64,000 bases of DNA from Erythrobacter donghaensis (GCF_002155425.1 NZ_MUYG01000011.1:186001-250000), one strand, 5' to 3'; counted from the stretch's first letter, positions 36,627 to 46,937 are shown. Program-made: numbers and translations. Notes: generated by a model from the sequence alone, not told the origin.

Positions 36627-37853
36627 ATGCGGGGCGATACGGCGAGGATGACGTGGATGCGCGCTGCGGCGCTGATGCTAAGCTGCGCGCTGGGCGTGGC
36701 CCCGTCGCTGGCCGCCGCGCAGGACACGCCGCCGCCGGCCAGCGTCGTGGTCGCCTTCGACCGCGAGACGATCACCCCGCTGATCGTCGAGGGGCTTGCG
36801 AACAAGGACACGGGCCGCGCTGTCGAGGCCAATGATCCGGTGCGGATCGCGAGCATCTCCAAGCTGATCATGGCGCTCACCGCGCTGCGGCTGGTGGACG
36901 AGCGCAAGCTCGATCTCGACCGCGATGTGTCGAACTATCTCGGGTGGCCGGTGCGCTCGCCCTACCACCCGGACGCGCCGGTGACGCTCGCCCACCTGCT
37001 TTCGCATCGGGCGGGGCTGTCGGACGCGGGCGGCTACATCGTCCCGCTGGGCGAGAGCCTTGAGGCCAAGTTCGCCGATCCGGCGGCTTGGCGCGATGTC
37101 GGCCCTCCGGGCGCGGCGGCGTTCGAATATGCCAATCTCGGCTCGCCGCTGGTGGCGACGGTGCTCGAGAAGGCCTCGGGAGAGCGGTATGACCGGCTGG
37201 TCGAGCGGCTGGTGTTCAAGCCGCTGGGGGTCAAGGCCTGCCTCAACTGGATCGGGTGCGGCCCGGACATGGAGGCGCGCGCGGTGACGCTCTACCGCGA
37301 TACGGGCGAGGTGGCGAAGGATGCCCCGGCCGAGCTGCAGCCCGCCTGCACGATCCCGGTGGCAGAAGGCGTCGCCTGCGATCTCGACGCCTATGTGCCG
37401 GGCACCAATGCCTCGATCTTCTCGCCTCAGGGCGGGGTGCGGATCGGGATGGTCGATCTGGCGAAGATCGGGCAGGGCATCCTCTTTAATGACGCGTTCC
37501 TCTCGGACCGTTCATCGGACGTACTGAACCGCGTCTCTTTTGAAGGCGAGACCGAGGGGCAGGAATTCTTTTGCCACTACTGGTTGGGCTTCCAATACAT
37601 CAATCGGTTCCCGGGGCGCTGCAAGGACGGGCTGTTCGACTCGACGGACTACCCCGAATTGGATGCGGTCGGCCATTCGGGCGAAGCTTACGGGTTGCAA
37701 TCGGGGCTCTGGCTTCTGGCAGGCGGAGAATCCGGGCTGGTCTATTTTACCACTGAGGTTCCGCCCCCGGCCGGCGGCGAGGACACCGGCGGTTTTACGG
37801 ATCGCGAGAAGGGGTTGATCAAGCGCGCGTTCGAACAGGCGGGCCGCAATTAG
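36627..37853 (+). CDS. Exported serine hydrolase (class C beta-lactamase-like)
   Basis: 408 aa with a signal peptide (about 1-31, ending SLAAAQ). The active-site SxxK is S76-I-S-K79, and the YxN-type element YANLG lies near 170. LDRDVSNYLGWPV and TLAHLLSHRAGLSD are usual features of the family, which includes penicillin-binding-protein-like peptidases and esterases. Four Cys in the C-terminal half (two in CLNWIGC) may form disulfides in the periplasm. The substrate cannot be told. ATG 36627 or 36648 are both possible. Confidence 0.85.
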   Translation: MRGDTARMTWMRAAALMLSCALGVAPSLAAAQDTPPPASVVVAFDRETITPLIVEGLANKDTGRAVEANDPVRIASISKLIMALTALRLVDERKLDLDRDVSNYLGWPVRSPYHPDAPVTLAHLLSHRAGLSDAGGYIVPLGESLEAKFADPAAWRDVGPPGAAAFEYANLGSPLVATVLEKASGERYDRLVERLVFKPLGVKACLNWIGCGPDMEARAVTLYRDTGEVAKDAPAELQPACTIPVAEGVACDLDAYVPGTNASIFSPQGGVRIGMVDLAKIGQGILFNDAFLSDRSSDVLNRVSFEGETEGQEFFCHYWLGFQYINRFPGRCKDGLFDSTDYPELDAVGHSGEAYGLQSGLWLLAGGESGLVYFTTEVPPPAGGEDTGGFTDREKGLIKRAFEQAGRN

Positions 37854-37856
37854 ACC

Positions 37857-38804
37857 GTGAACGCTCTCGCTGGAAACCGCCGCAGCACCGCCCTGCCGCC
37901 CGGACGCATCGTGCTGCTGGGCGGGTTGGTGCTGCTTGTCGCCTATGCGCTGCTGTGGGCGCTGGTGCCTGCCGATCCCGCCTTGCTCGCGCAGCTGTGG
38001 TTCCTGCCCGGCGTTGGCGTCATCGGCGCGATCATCGCCAACACCTCGGGCACTGGCGGGGGCGTGGTCTTCGTCCCCGTCTTCAACGCCCTGCGCGAAC
38101 TGGGCGTCATGAGTCTCTCGCCGCTCGCCGTGGTGGGCGTGTCGATGGGCATCCAGAGTTTCGGCATGACGATGGGGAGCCTGCGCTGGACCGACCGGCT
38201 GCTGCACCAGCCCGCGCCCGGCCCGCTGGAGGCGCAAGTGCGGCTCAAGGACTTCGCCGTTGTGGTGCTCGGCGTGCTGGCGCTCTCGCTCCCCGCGATG
38301 CTCGCGACGCAGCGGCTGACCGCCTTCGATCAGCAAAGCGTGCTCTACGCCTACAAGGGCTTCTCGATCCTGCTCGGCACCGCGCTGATTGTGGCGACCT
38401 GGACTTTCAACGCCGCCCGCCCTGAGCGCGACCGGCTGGAGCGGATCGACCTTGCCGTGTTGCTCGCGCTGGCGATCCCCGGCGGGATGATCACCGCGCT
38501 GTTCTCGGTCGGGATGGGCGAGCTGGTCGCGCTCTATCTGTTCATCCGCCACTATCCGGTGTTGCTGTGCACCGGCGCGGCATGCGTGATCTCAGCGGTC
38601 AGCGTGCTGTCTGGGGTGGTCTGGCATATCGAGGCCGGCACCATTCAGTGGGAGGTGGTTCTGCTGGCCGGTCCGGCGGCGGCACTCGGGGGCTTTCTCG
38701 CCCGTCCGATCGCGCTGTGGCTGGGGGCAAAGCGCCTGAAGACGCTCGACGGCAGCTGGATCGTGCTCTCGGCGCTCTACTTGCTGTGGCTTAACTGGCG
38801 CTAG
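37857..38804 (+). CDS. TSUP (TauE/SafE) family permease
   Basis: 315 aa with about eight to nine membrane segments. The N-terminal repeat has GVIGAIIANTSGTGGGVVFVPVFNAL and the second repeat AIPGGMITALFSVGMGELVALYLFIR, the paired Gly-rich elements of TSUP carriers. Members export or import sulfur-containing or organic anions. It starts with GTG 3 bp after the serine-hydrolase stop; a functional link is not evident. Confidence 0.8.
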   Translation: MNALAGNRRSTALPPGRIVLLGGLVLLVAYALLWALVPADPALLAQLWFLPGVGVIGAIIANTSGTGGGVVFVPVFNALRELGVMSLSPLAVVGVSMGIQSFGMTMGSLRWTDRLLHQPAPGPLEAQVRLKDFAVVVLGVLALSLPAMLATQRLTAFDQQSVLYAYKGFSILLGTALIVATWTFNAARPERDRLERIDLAVLLALAIPGGMITALFSVGMGELVALYLFIRHYPVLLCTGAACVISAVSVLSGVVWHIEAGTIQWEVVLLAGPAAALGGFLARPIALWLGAKRLKTLDGSWIVLSALYLLWLNWR

Positions 38805-38884
38805 GGTCAAACGCCCGATTGACGCGGTGCAGCAATTCGCGCATCGCGGGCGGGTCTTCCGGCGCAGGAGCGATTCTGTGACGG

Positions 38885-39084
38885 GCAGGCGAGCGGGAGA
38901 GCCCGATGCCTTCGCAAGGAGGCAAAGGCGCCGAAGGAGCAACCGCCCCGGAAACTCTCAGGCCACCGGACCGCTCGGCTGCGTGACACTCTGGAAAGCG
39001 TCCCGGATCATGTCCGGGGCCACCGAAGGGGAGGCTGGCCGCCCGCGGCCCGCCGAAGCTCTCAGGTCACCCGACAGAGGGGGC
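38885..39084 (+). ncRNA. Tandem glycine riboswitch upstream of gcvT
   Basis: Two glycine aptamers in a row. The first (about 38890-38978) has GCGAGCGGGAGAGCC, then GCCGAAGGAGCAACC and GGAAACTCTCAGGC. The second (about 38982-39082) has ACTCTGGAAAGCG, CACCGAAGGGGAGGC and GAAGCTCTCAGGTCAC. These are the conserved cores of the glycine-binding motif. The element stands 60 bp before the gcvT ATG and, as usual for this class, should turn the operon on when glycine is high. The gap 38805-39142 holds no protein gene. Confidence 0.95.
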
Positions 39085-39142
39085 AGTTGAAGGGCAGCGC
39101 GCTTGCGCTGCTGGACTGCCGTATTCTGCCGGGAAGGCCCTG

Positions 39143-40291
39143 ATGAGCGACCACGACACCGAAGATTTCGTCGAAGACATCCCGCTCAAGGCCCTGCCGC
39201 TCGATGCGTGGCACCGGGCGAAGGGCGCGCGGATGGTGCCGTTCGCGGGCTACGAAATGCCGATCCAGTATGAGGGCATCGTCGCCGAGCACAGTTGGAC
39301 GCGCGAGAACGCGGGGCTTTTCGATGTGTCGCACATGGGCCAGCTTCACCTTACCGGCGAGGGTGTCGAGGCGGCGCTCGAAGCCGTGCTGCCGATCGAC
39401 CTTTCCACCCTCAAGCACGGCAACCCGCGCTATTCGCTGCTGCTCGACGAGAACGGCGGCGTGCTAGACGATCTGATGGTCACGCGCTGGAACGACGGTT
39501 TCTATCTCGTCGTCAACGGCGCGACAAAGTGGGACGACATCGCTCACCTGCGCGAACATCTGCCCGACGAGGTGAACATCAGCCACATGGACGAGCACGC
39601 CTTGCTCGCCCTGCAAGGGCCCAAGGCGTTTGCCGCGCTTGAACGGCACGTGATCGGCGACACGCCGCTGGGCGCACTGACTTTCATGAAGGGGGCGACC
39701 TTCACCTTCACCGGATCAATCGCAGGCGATGTGTGGATCAGCCGCTCGGGGTATACCGGTGAGGACGGGTTCGAGATTTCGGTTCCCGCCGATGTCGTCG
39801 CCGAAATCGCCGACCTCATCTGCGCCGAACCGGAAGTCAAACCCATCGGTCTCGGCGCGCGGGATTCGCTGCGGCTCGAGGCGGGGCTGCCGCTCTACGG
39901 CCACGACATGACGCCCGAGACTTCGCCGATCGAAGCGGGCCTCATCTTCGGCATCAACAAGCGCCGCCGCACCGAAGGCGGCTTCCCCGGCGCTGACCGC
40001 ATTATCCGTGAGCTGGTCGAGGGCACGGCGCGCAAGTGGGTCGGCTTGAAGCTTGAAGGCCGCCTGCCCGCACGCGAAGGCGCGGAAGTCTTCGCAGGCG
40101 CTGACAAGATCGGCACCGTCACCAGCGGCGGCTTCTCGCCCACGCTCGGCGCGCCCATCGCCATGGCCTATGTCGCCAGCGCTCATGCCGCACCCGGCAC
40201 CCCGCTCGAAGTGGAGGTGCGGGGCAAGCGTCTCGCCGCCACCGTGAGCCCCACGCCTTTTGTCCCCCACCGCTATTTCAGAGGGAGCTGA
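39143..40291 (+). CDS. gcvT: Aminomethyltransferase, glycine cleavage T protein
   Basis: 382 aa. Contains MVPFAGYEMPIQYEG, GLFDVSHMGQ, LVVNGATKWDDI, ISRSGYTGEDGFEI and LEAGLPLYGHDM, all standard GcvT segments. It transfers the methylene group from H-protein-bound aminomethyl to THF. ATG 39143 directly follows the riboswitch region; gcvH starts 3 bp after its stop. Confidence 0.96.
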   Translation: MSDHDTEDFVEDIPLKALPLDAWHRAKGARMVPFAGYEMPIQYEGIVAEHSWTRENAGLFDVSHMGQLHLTGEGVEAALEAVLPIDLSTLKHGNPRYSLLLDENGGVLDDLMVTRWNDGFYLVVNGATKWDDIAHLREHLPDEVNISHMDEHALLALQGPKAFAALERHVIGDTPLGALTFMKGATFTFTGSIAGDVWISRSGYTGEDGFEISVPADVVAEIADLICAEPEVKPIGLGARDSLRLEAGLPLYGHDMTPETSPIEAGLIFGINKRRRTEGGFPGADRIIRELVEGTARKWVGLKLEGRLPAREGAEVFAGADKIGTVTSGGFSPTLGAPIAMAYVASAHAAPGTPLEVEVRGKRLAATVSPTPFVPHRYFRGS

Positions 40292-40294
40292 ACG

Positions 40295-40666
40295 ATGCCG
40301 CGTTACTACACCGACGAACACGAATGGATTGATGTCGAAGATGACGTCGCGACGGTCGGCATCACCGACTACGCACAGGGCCAGCTTGGCGACATCGTCT
40401 TCGTCGAACTGCCCGAAGTCGGCGCGATGATCGAGCAGGGCAAGGACGCTGCCGTTGTGGAATCGGTCAAGGCCGCCTCCGACGTCTATGCCCCGATCAC
40501 CGGCGAAGTCACCGAGGTGAACCCGGCGCTGGAAGATGATCCCGCGCTGGTCAATTCCTCGCCCGAGGAAGACGGCTGGTTCTTCAAGATGACCATCGCC
40601 GCCGAGGCCGAACTCGACGCGCTGATGGATGAAGACGCTTACAAGGCCTTCGTCGAGGGCCTGTGA
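40295..40666 (+). CDS. gcvH: Glycine cleavage H protein
   Basis: 123 aa, typical length. The lipoyl attachment site is Lys59 in [12 protein letters not shown]. It carries the aminomethyl group between P, T and L proteins. The stop overlaps the GTG of the following glycosyltransferase-like gene by 4 bp. Confidence 0.97.
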   Translation: MPRYYTDEHEWIDVEDDVATVGITDYAQGQLGDIVFVELPEVGAMIEQGKDAAVVESVKAASDVYAPITGEVTEVNPALEDDPALVNSSPEEDGWFFKMTIAAEAELDALMDEDAYKAFVEGL

Positions 40667-41499
40667 CCACCGTCCCGCCCGTCACGATCACGCCGATCGG
40701 CACAGGCGCGGGGGCTCGGCGGCTGCTGGTCGCCACCCCGCTCTATGACGGCGCGCAGAGCGATTATCTGCGCGCCGTGGTGGGCCTGACGGGCGCGGCG
40801 CAGAAGGCGGGCGCGGCGTGCACCTTCGCCTGGCTCAGCAACAATGCCGCGATCGACCGGGCGCGCAACGCGCTGGCGGCGGCCTTCCAGCAATCGGATG
40901 CGACGCACCTTGTGTTTATCGACGGGGACATCGGCTTCGTGCCGGACGAGTTGCTCGATCTGGTTGCGCGGATGCAGGCCGATCCGGAGCTCGCCGTGGT
41001 CGGTGCGCCGTGCCCGAAGCGGATGACCAACTGGCCGCTGGTCGCCGCCGCTGCCGCCAGAGGGCTGGCGCAGGGCAATCCGGTGATGCTCGAGCGTTTT
41101 TCGGGTGTCTTCGCGCTCGATCCGCTCGATCCTTCGGGCCAGTACCGGCTCGACCAGCCGATCGAAGTGCGCCGCGTCGGCACCGGGCTGATGGTGGTGC
41201 GCCGCGACGTGATCGAAGCGCTCAGCCAGCGTCACCCGGAACTGCGCTACACGCCAGACGCGCTCGACCGCGAGAGCGGGCTGACGGGGGAGCACATCAC
41301 CGCCCTGTTCCAGCCGATGATCGACCCGGGCAGCGGGCATCACCTGTCCGACGATTTCGCCTTCTGCCACCGGGTGCGCGATGCGGGTTTCCGCATCTGG
41401 ATCGCGCCCTGGATGCGTACCACCCACACCGGCCCCGCCCGTTTCGCCGGGACGCTTGCCGATCTGGCGCAGCTCAACGCCGTGCCCTCTCCCGCCTGA
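40663..41499 (+). CDS. Glycosyltransferase-like (GT-A fold) protein inside the gcv operon
   Basis: 278 aa. [23 protein letters not shown] opens a nucleotide-sugar fold, [22 protein letters not shown] supplies a DxD-like metal site (Asp-Gly-Asp), and [19 protein letters not shown] and [22 protein letters not shown] complete a GT-A outline. The donor and acceptor are unknown. It starts with GTG overlapping gcvH by 4 bp, and gcvPA follows 32 bp later, so it is transcribed with the glycine cleavage genes under the riboswitch. Confidence 0.75.
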   Translation: MTTVPPVTITPIGTGAGARRLLVATPLYDGAQSDYLRAVVGLTGAAQKAGAACTFAWLSNNAAIDRARNALAAAFQQSDATHLVFIDGDIGFVPDELLDLVARMQADPELAVVGAPCPKRMTNWPLVAAAAARGLAQGNPVMLERFSGVFALDPLDPSGQYRLDQPIEVRRVGTGLMVVRRDVIEALSQRHPELRYTPDALDRESGLTGEHITALFQPMIDPGSGHHLSDDFAFCHRVRDAGFRIWIAPWMRTTHTGPARFAGTLADLAQLNAVPSPA

Positions 41500-41531
41500 C
41501 CTGTTCACCACCAGCCACGGATACCTCTCCC

Positions 41532-42905
41532 ATGCGCTACCTTCCCCTTACCGATACCGACCGGCAAGCGATGCTGGCGACAATCGGCGCTGCCAGCGTC
41601 GATGACCTGTTCGTCGATGTGCCCGAGGTGGCGCGGCTCGACGGCCCGATCCACGGTCTGCCGATGCACGCCAGCGAAATGGCGGTGGAACGCCACATGA
41701 AGGCGCTGGCGGCGAAGAATCTGGTGGCAGGCGAAGTGCCGTTCTTCCTCGGCGCAGGCGCATACCGCCACCACGTCCCGGCGAGCGTCGATACGATCAT
41801 CCAGCGCGGCGAGTTCCTGACCGCCTACACGCCCTATCAGCCGGAAATCGCGCAAGGCACCTTGCAGGTGCTGTTCGAGTTCCAGACGCAGGTCGCCCGG
41901 CTCTATGGCTGCGCGGTGGCCAATGCCTCGCTCTACGACGGCTCGACCGCATGCTGGGAGGCGGTGGCGATGGCGACCCGCATCACCCGCCGCAGCCGCG
42001 CGGTGCTTTCGGGCGCGCTCCACCCGCACTATGCGCAGGTGGTCAAGACCATGGCGCACTTCACCGGCGACACCATCGCCGACGCGCTGCCCGCGATCAC
42101 CCCGGACCCCGAGCTGTCAGGCCTGATCGGCCGGATTGACGAGGACACCGCCTGTGTCGTGGTGCAATATCCCGACATTCTCGGCCGCATCGCCGACCTC
42201 ACCCCAATTGCCGAAGCCGCCCACGCCAAAGGCGCGCTGCTGGTGGTGGTGAACACCGAGCCTGTCGCGCTCGGCGCGATCAAGTCGCCCGGCGAGATGG
42301 GCGCGGACATCGTGGTGGGCGAAGGCCAGTCGCTCGGCGTCGGCCTGCAATTCGGCGGACCTTACCTCGGCCTCTTCGCGGTGCGCGATCCCAAGCACGT
42401 GCGCCAGATGCCCGGCCGGCTGTGCGGCGAGACCACCGATGCCGAGGGCAAGCGCGGCTTCGTGCTGACGCTCTCCACCCGCGAGCAGCACATCCGCCGC
42501 GAGAAGGCGACGAGCAACATCTGCACCAATTCCGGCCTGTGCGCGCTGGCCTTCACCGCGCACATGACGCTGCTTGGCGAGAAGGGCCTGCGCCAGCTTG
42601 CCGCCGAGAACCACCGTCTCGCCTGCCTCGCCGCTGACCGGCTGGCCAAGGTGCCCGGCGTGAAGGTGCTCAATAACGCCTTCTTCAACGAGTTCACCCT
42701 GATGCTCGGCGGCAAGCCCGCGCGCGAGATCATCCGCGATCTGGCCGACCGGGGCGTCCTGGGCGGGGTGTCGCTCGGGCGGCTCTATCCCGGCGTCGCG
42801 GCGCTGGAGCACGCGCTGCTGGTCGCCGTGACCGAGACCACCACCGAAGAGGATATCGAGCGCCTGGCGCATGAGCTGGAAGCCAGCATCAAGGAGACCG
42901 TGTGA
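41532..42905 (+). CDS. gcvPA: Glycine dehydrogenase (decarboxylating), subunit 1
   Basis: 457 aa, the alpha half of a two-subunit P protein. Recognisable segments are [44 protein letters not shown] and [25 protein letters not shown] 41532 starts [11 protein letters not shown]. Together with GcvPB it decarboxylates glycine and loads the H protein. It overlaps gcvPB by 1 bp. Confidence 0.96.
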   Translation: MRYLPLTDTDRQAMLATIGAASVDDLFVDVPEVARLDGPIHGLPMHASEMAVERHMKALAAKNLVAGEVPFFLGAGAYRHHVPASVDTIIQRGEFLTAYTPYQPEIAQGTLQVLFEFQTQVARLYGCAVANASLYDGSTACWEAVAMATRITRRSRAVLSGALHPHYAQVVKTMAHFTGDTIADALPAITPDPELSGLIGRIDEDTACVVVQYPDILGRIADLTPIAEAAHAKGALLVVVNTEPVALGAIKSPGEMGADIVVGEGQSLGVGLQFGGPYLGLFAVRDPKHVRQMPGRLCGETTDAEGKRGFVLTLSTREQHIRREKATSNICTNSGLCALAFTAHMTLLGEKGLRQLAAENHRLACLAADRLAKVPGVKVLNNAFFNEFTLMLGGKPAREIIRDLADRGVLGGVSLGRLYPGVAALEHALLVAVTETTTEEDIERLAHELEASIKETV

Positions 42906-44461
42906 TGAACGCCCCCAACAAGAGCGGATGGAAGCCCGAAATGCAGGTCGCCGAAGACGGGTTCCTCGGCGGCCCCGTCACCACCACCGGCAACCGCGCG
43001 CTGATGCTGGAAGAGCCACTGCTGTTCGAAATCGGCCGTGCCGAGGTGACCGGCGTCGATCTGCCCGAAGTGGACGCCAGCGCCGCGACCCGGCTCGGCG
43101 GGCTGGAGCGTGCCGACGCCATCGGCCTCGTCGGTCTGACCGAGCCCGAGACGGTGCGTCACTACACCCGCCTCAGCCGCCAGAACTACGGGATCGACCT
43201 CGGCTTCTTCCCGCTCGGTAGCTGCACCATGAAGCACAACCCGCGTCTCAACGAGAAAATGGCGCGGCTCCCCGGCTTTGCCGATATCCACCCGCTTGCG
43301 CCGCAGAATGCGGTGCAGGGCGCGCTGGAGGTGGTCCATCAGCTCGGCGGCTGGCTCTGCACGCTGACCGGGATGCCCGCTGTCGCCATGAGCCCCAAGG
43401 CCGGCGCGCATGGCGAGCTGTGCGGCATCCTCGCGATCCGCGCCGCGCATGAAGCGCGCGGGGACGCGCGCGAAGTGGTGCTGGTGCCCGAAAGCGCCCA
43501 CGGCACCAACCCCGCCACCGCTGCCTTCGCCAACTACCGCGTCGAGGATATCCCCGCGACGCCAGAAGGCCGGGTCGATGTGGCGGCGCTGAAGGCCCGC
43601 CTCGGCCCTGACGTGGCGGCGGTGATGATCACCAACCCCAACACCTGCGGATTGTTCGAAAAGGACTTCCGCGAGATCGCCGATGCGGTCCACGCGGCGG
43701 GCGGCTACGTCTATTGCGACGGGGCGAACTTCAACGCCATCGTCGGCAAGGTGCGCCCCGGCGACCTTGGCGTCGATGCGATGCACATCAACCTGCACAA
43801 GACCTTCTCCACCCCGCATGGCGGCGGCGGGCCGGGCTCGGGGCCGGTGGTGCTGTCCGAAGCGCTGGCGCCCTACGCCCCGCTGCCCTTCATCCGCCAG
43901 AATGAGGGCGGGGAATTCTACCTCGTCGAGGAAGAGAACCGCGAGGAGCGCGGGCCGAGCTTCGGCCGCATGACCGCCTTCCACGGCCAGATGGGCATGT
44001 TCACCCGCGCGCTCACCTACATGCTCAGCCACGGCGCGGACGGTCTGAAGCAGGTCGCCGAGGATGCGGTGCTCAACGCCAATTACATCCTGCGTTCGAT
44101 GGAGGACATCCTCCACGCGCCCTTCGCAAGCTCCGGCCCGTGCATGCATGAGGCGCTGTTCGGCGACAAGGACTTCACCGAAGGCCTGTCGACGCTCGAT
44201 GTCGCCAAGGGGCTGATCGACGAGGGCTATCATCCGATGACAGTCTATTTCCCGTTGGTGGTCCACGGCGCAATGCTGGTCGAGCCGACCGAGACCGAAA
44301 GCAAGGCGGCGATCGATCAGTTCATCACCGCCTTCCGCAGTGTCGTCACCCGCGCGCTGGAAGGGGACGAGGCGCTGAAGCAGGCCCCCTACTACGCCCC
44401 CCGCCGCCGCCTCGACGAGACCGCCGCGGCGCGGAAGCCCAAGCTGGCTTACGAGGGCTAG
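42905..44461 (+). CDS. gcvPB: Glycine dehydrogenase (decarboxylating), subunit 2
   Basis: 518 aa. PLP binds Lys299 in INLHKTFSTPHGGGGPGSGP. Other marks are FFPLGSCTMKHNPRLNE, SPKAGAHGELCG and ESAHGTNPATAAF. ATG 42905 overlaps the gcvPA stop by 1 bp; a GTG lies one codon upstream. It is the last gene of the riboswitch-controlled operon. Confidence 0.96.
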   Translation: MNAPNKSGWKPEMQVAEDGFLGGPVTTTGNRALMLEEPLLFEIGRAEVTGVDLPEVDASAATRLGGLERADAIGLVGLTEPETVRHYTRLSRQNYGIDLGFFPLGSCTMKHNPRLNEKMARLPGFADIHPLAPQNAVQGALEVVHQLGGWLCTLTGMPAVAMSPKAGAHGELCGILAIRAAHEARGDAREVVLVPESAHGTNPATAAFANYRVEDIPATPEGRVDVAALKARLGPDVAAVMITNPNTCGLFEKDFREIADAVHAAGGYVYCDGANFNAIVGKVRPGDLGVDAMHINLHKTFSTPHGGGGPGSGPVVLSEALAPYAPLPFIRQNEGGEFYLVEEENREERGPSFGRMTAFHGQMGMFTRALTYMLSHGADGLKQVAEDAVLNANYILRSMEDILHAPFASSGPCMHEALFGDKDFTEGLSTLDVAKGLIDEGYHPMTVYFPLVVHGAMLVEPTETESKAAIDQFITAFRSVVTRALEGDEALKQAPYYAPRRRLDETAAARKPKLAYEG

Positions 44462-44491
44462 GCCAGCCCCTCTCGTTTACACCGAGATGAT

Positions 44492-45802
44492 CTATGTTTT
44501 GGGAGGGGCGGGCGTTTTGTCCGCCCCTTCGTCCTCCGGCGCGACCACCAGCCGGAATTGCTTGAGGTTCACGATCGCGAGGTAGAAGCCCACCACGGTC
44601 AGCACGCTCGATCCCAGCACCGCAAAGCCGGCCCCCTGCGCGCCCTTCCAGTCGATCGCGAGTTGCAGCATCACCAGTGCAAGGATCGTCGGGAACAGCC
44701 GGACGAGGAAGGCGACATGGGCCTTGCCCGCCGAGATCAGCAGCGATTCGAGGCTCGCCCCCACCAGCTCGACTGCGCCCGCGATGCTGAGGATGATCAT
44801 CGCCCAGTAGAACCCGGTGAACTTTTCGCCCGCGATCAGCGCCAGCCCCTGTTCGCCGAACAGGATCGCGGTCACCACCGCGGTCACCCCGGCAATCGCG
44901 GCGATGTTTGCCATGCGCCGCGCGATCTCCACGGCGCCGTCGCGCGATTGCACCAGTTCGGGCAGGATCGCCTTGGAGATCGTCTGCGCCAGTGCGATCA
45001 GCGCCACGCCGAGCTGGTTGGCGATGCGGAAACCACCCGCGAGGTAAGCCCCGCCAAAGGTGCCGACCAGCAGGATCATCACCTGCTTGCCCGCCACCGC
45101 AAGGCTGCCAGACATGTTGGTCGAAAGCACGAAGCGCCAGGCATCCTTATGCCGCGCCGGGATTGTGCGCAGGCTGATCGAGGCGAGGGTGACCGGTTGC
45201 ACCCGCAAAGCGACGATCCACAGCGCAATCGCCGTGCCCACTTCCGAGGCCGCGAAGGCGAGGATGAAGCCGGTGACGTTGGGCATGTAGAGCCACGCCA
45301 GCCCGGCCCCGGTTGCGCGGATGATCGGCTGCACCGCCTCGGCCCAGGTCGCGCGGCCATATTCCGAATGGAGGCGCAGCATTCCCGTCGGCGTGGTGCG
45401 GATCGTCAGCAGCGAGATCACGCAATACCAGAAGGTCAGCCACATCAGATCGGGCGGCACGTCGAGCCATAGCGGCGCGGTCAGCACCAGCACGGCTGAC
45501 GCCAGCGTGCCGACCGCCATCGACAGGAAATCGAGCGCCACCGCAAAGCCCGTCGCCTCCCGCGCACGGGCGATGTCGACGCCGGGATTGTCGGGATCGG
45601 CCCCCCAGCGCACGATGAACTGCCAGGTCTGGAAGCTCGAAAAGCCCGTCACCGCCTGCCCCAGTGCGATGATCAGCGCGAAATAGCCGAACCCGTCAGT
45701 GCCCAGCGTGCGCGCGGCGATGGCGAGATAGACGAGGCTGAGCACGGCGTTGAACCCGCGCCCGCCGAGCAGCCAGCCCATATTGGCGAAAACCCGCTTC
45801 AT
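44492..45802 (-). CDS. Polysaccharide flippase (Wzx/MATE-like)
   Basis: 436 aa with about 12-14 membrane segments. It begins MKRVFANMGWLLGGRGFNAVLSLVYLAIAARTLGTDGFGYFALI, the usual start of the polysaccharide biosynthesis transporter group, and ends in an acidic tail. It probably moves lipid-linked oligosaccharide across the inner membrane. It is a single reverse-strand gene converging on gcvPB, with no glycan gene immediately adjacent except the deacetylase 170 bp upstream. Confidence 0.85.
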   Translation of the reverse strand: MKRVFANMGWLLGGRGFNAVLSLVYLAIAARTLGTDGFGYFALIIALGQAVTGFSSFQTWQFIVRWGADPDNPGVDIARAREATGFAVALDFLSMAVGTLASAVLVLTAPLWLDVPPDLMWLTFWYCVISLLTIRTTPTGMLRLHSEYGRATWAEAVQPIIRATGAGLAWLYMPNVTGFILAFAASEVGTAIALWIVALRVQPVTLASISLRTIPARHKDAWRFVLSTNMSGSLAVAGKQVMILLVGTFGGAYLAGGFRIANQLGVALIALAQTISKAILPELVQSRDGAVEIARRMANIAAIAGVTAVVTAILFGEQGLALIAGEKFTGFYWAMIILSIAGAVELVGASLESLLISAGKAHVAFLVRLFPTILALVMLQLAIDWKGAQGAGFAVLGSSVLTVVGFYLAIVNLKQFRLVVAPEDEGADKTPAPPKT

Positions 45803-45971
45803 CGTTTGTCCGGGGCAGGCTCTAGCATTCAGCCGGGGAGGGCAGGGGCGGGTTTACCATGTCGCGGCGACGCTTAGCCGCAAATGGTGCATCCCGCCAA
45901 GCGCGGATGGCGCACGGAATGCAACAAATGCGCCGGGCCGAGCAGCCATGCAGCAACTGTCTGGTCTCACG

Positions 45972-46937
45972 CTATTTGGTTCCGGCAGGCTCGGTGGCCT
46001 CCGTTAGCACCCGCCGCTCGAACAGCCAGCTCATCATCTCGGTGCCCATCCACAGGGGGGCGAGCGGCGGCTGGATGTCGCGCTCCCACGCCATCATGCC
46101 CGTCAGCGTCCCCGAGGTGTGCGGCACGATCGGCGTCGCGGCGGCAAGCTCTGCATCGGCATAGGCCTCGTCGGCAGTGATGATCGTCCAGCCATCCTTG
46201 CGCAGTTCGGCGATGAGGTCCGCGATGAAGAGCGCGGCGAGATCGGTTTCGTGGAGCAGCATCACCTGCGGCGGAAGGCGGCCCAGGGTGCGCCGCGCGA
46301 GCGCTTCGTGATAGGCGATGCCGCTCATCTGCGATTGCAGGTAGAGCTTGCGCAGCGCCTTCATGTCCATTTGCCTACCGTCGCGCTTGGCATCAATGGT
46401 CAGCTGTTCGAGATGCCAGTCCGATCCGTCGGCGGTGACATAGCCATTTCGCAACCCGCGCGCCGCCAGACCCTCACGCAGCGCGTCGCGCCGGGCAAGA
46501 TCGCGCCCGCCTTCGTCGAGATAGGGGAAGCGGAACCATGGGCGGTAGCCGGGGCGACCTGCCAGCCACGCCCCAGCGCGGTCGATGTCGGCGAGATAGG
46601 CGTCGGCTTCGGTCTGGCTAAGGCGGGTATGGTCGTGGCTGTGATTGGCGATCACGTGCCCGGCGGCGACATAGGCGGCGATCCGCGCCTCGCCGCCCGC
46701 GCCGTCGGGGTTGTCGAGCCGCCCGGTGGTGACGAAAAATGCCGCCTGCTCCACCCCCGCCTCGCGCAGCGCCGCGATCAGCCGCTGCGTGCGCTCGTCA
46801 GGCGTAAAGAACGCTCCCGCCTGACGCGGCACATCGTCGAAAGTCAGCGCGATGCGCTTGTCCTGCGCCGCCGCTGGGGTGGTCAGCGCGAGGATTGCCA
46901 GCCAAAAGGCCGCGAGGAGCCGTCGCAAACCCCTCAC
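45972..46937 (-). CDS. Exported polysaccharide deacetylase (NodB homology)
   Basis: 321 aa. A signal peptide (RLLAAFWLAILALTTPAAAQ) precedes RIALTFDDVPR, the NodB motif with the catalytic Asp. Zinc-binding HSHDH is in ANHSHDHTRLS, and WFRFPYLDEGG is motif 3. It removes acetyl groups from N-acetylglucosamine-type polymers. The GTG at 46937 overlaps the stop of the mmsA-like gene by 4 bp (GTGA). The longer upstream frame is a shadow of that gene. Confidence 0.85.
   Translation of the reverse strand: MRGLRRLLAAFWLAILALTTPAAAQDKRIALTFDDVPRQAGAFFTPDERTQRLIAALREAGVEQAAFFVTTGRLDNPDGAGGEARIAAYVAAGHVIANHSHDHTRLSQTEADAYLADIDRAGAWLAGRPGYRPWFRFPYLDEGGRDLARRDALREGLAARGLRNGYVTADGSDWHLEQLTIDAKRDGRQMDMKALRKLYLQSQMSGIAYHEALARRTLGRLPPQVMLLHETDLAALFIADLIAELRKDGWTIITADEAYADAELAAATPIVPHTSGTLTGMMAWERDIQPPLAPLWMGTEMMSWLFERRVLTEATEPAGTK

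Noticed and set aside
44505..44527. GC-rich stem (GGGGCGG...CCGCCCC) between gcvPB and the flippase
   Set aside because: It lies inside the 3' end of the flippase coding sequence and has no clear U-run, so it was not called a terminator.
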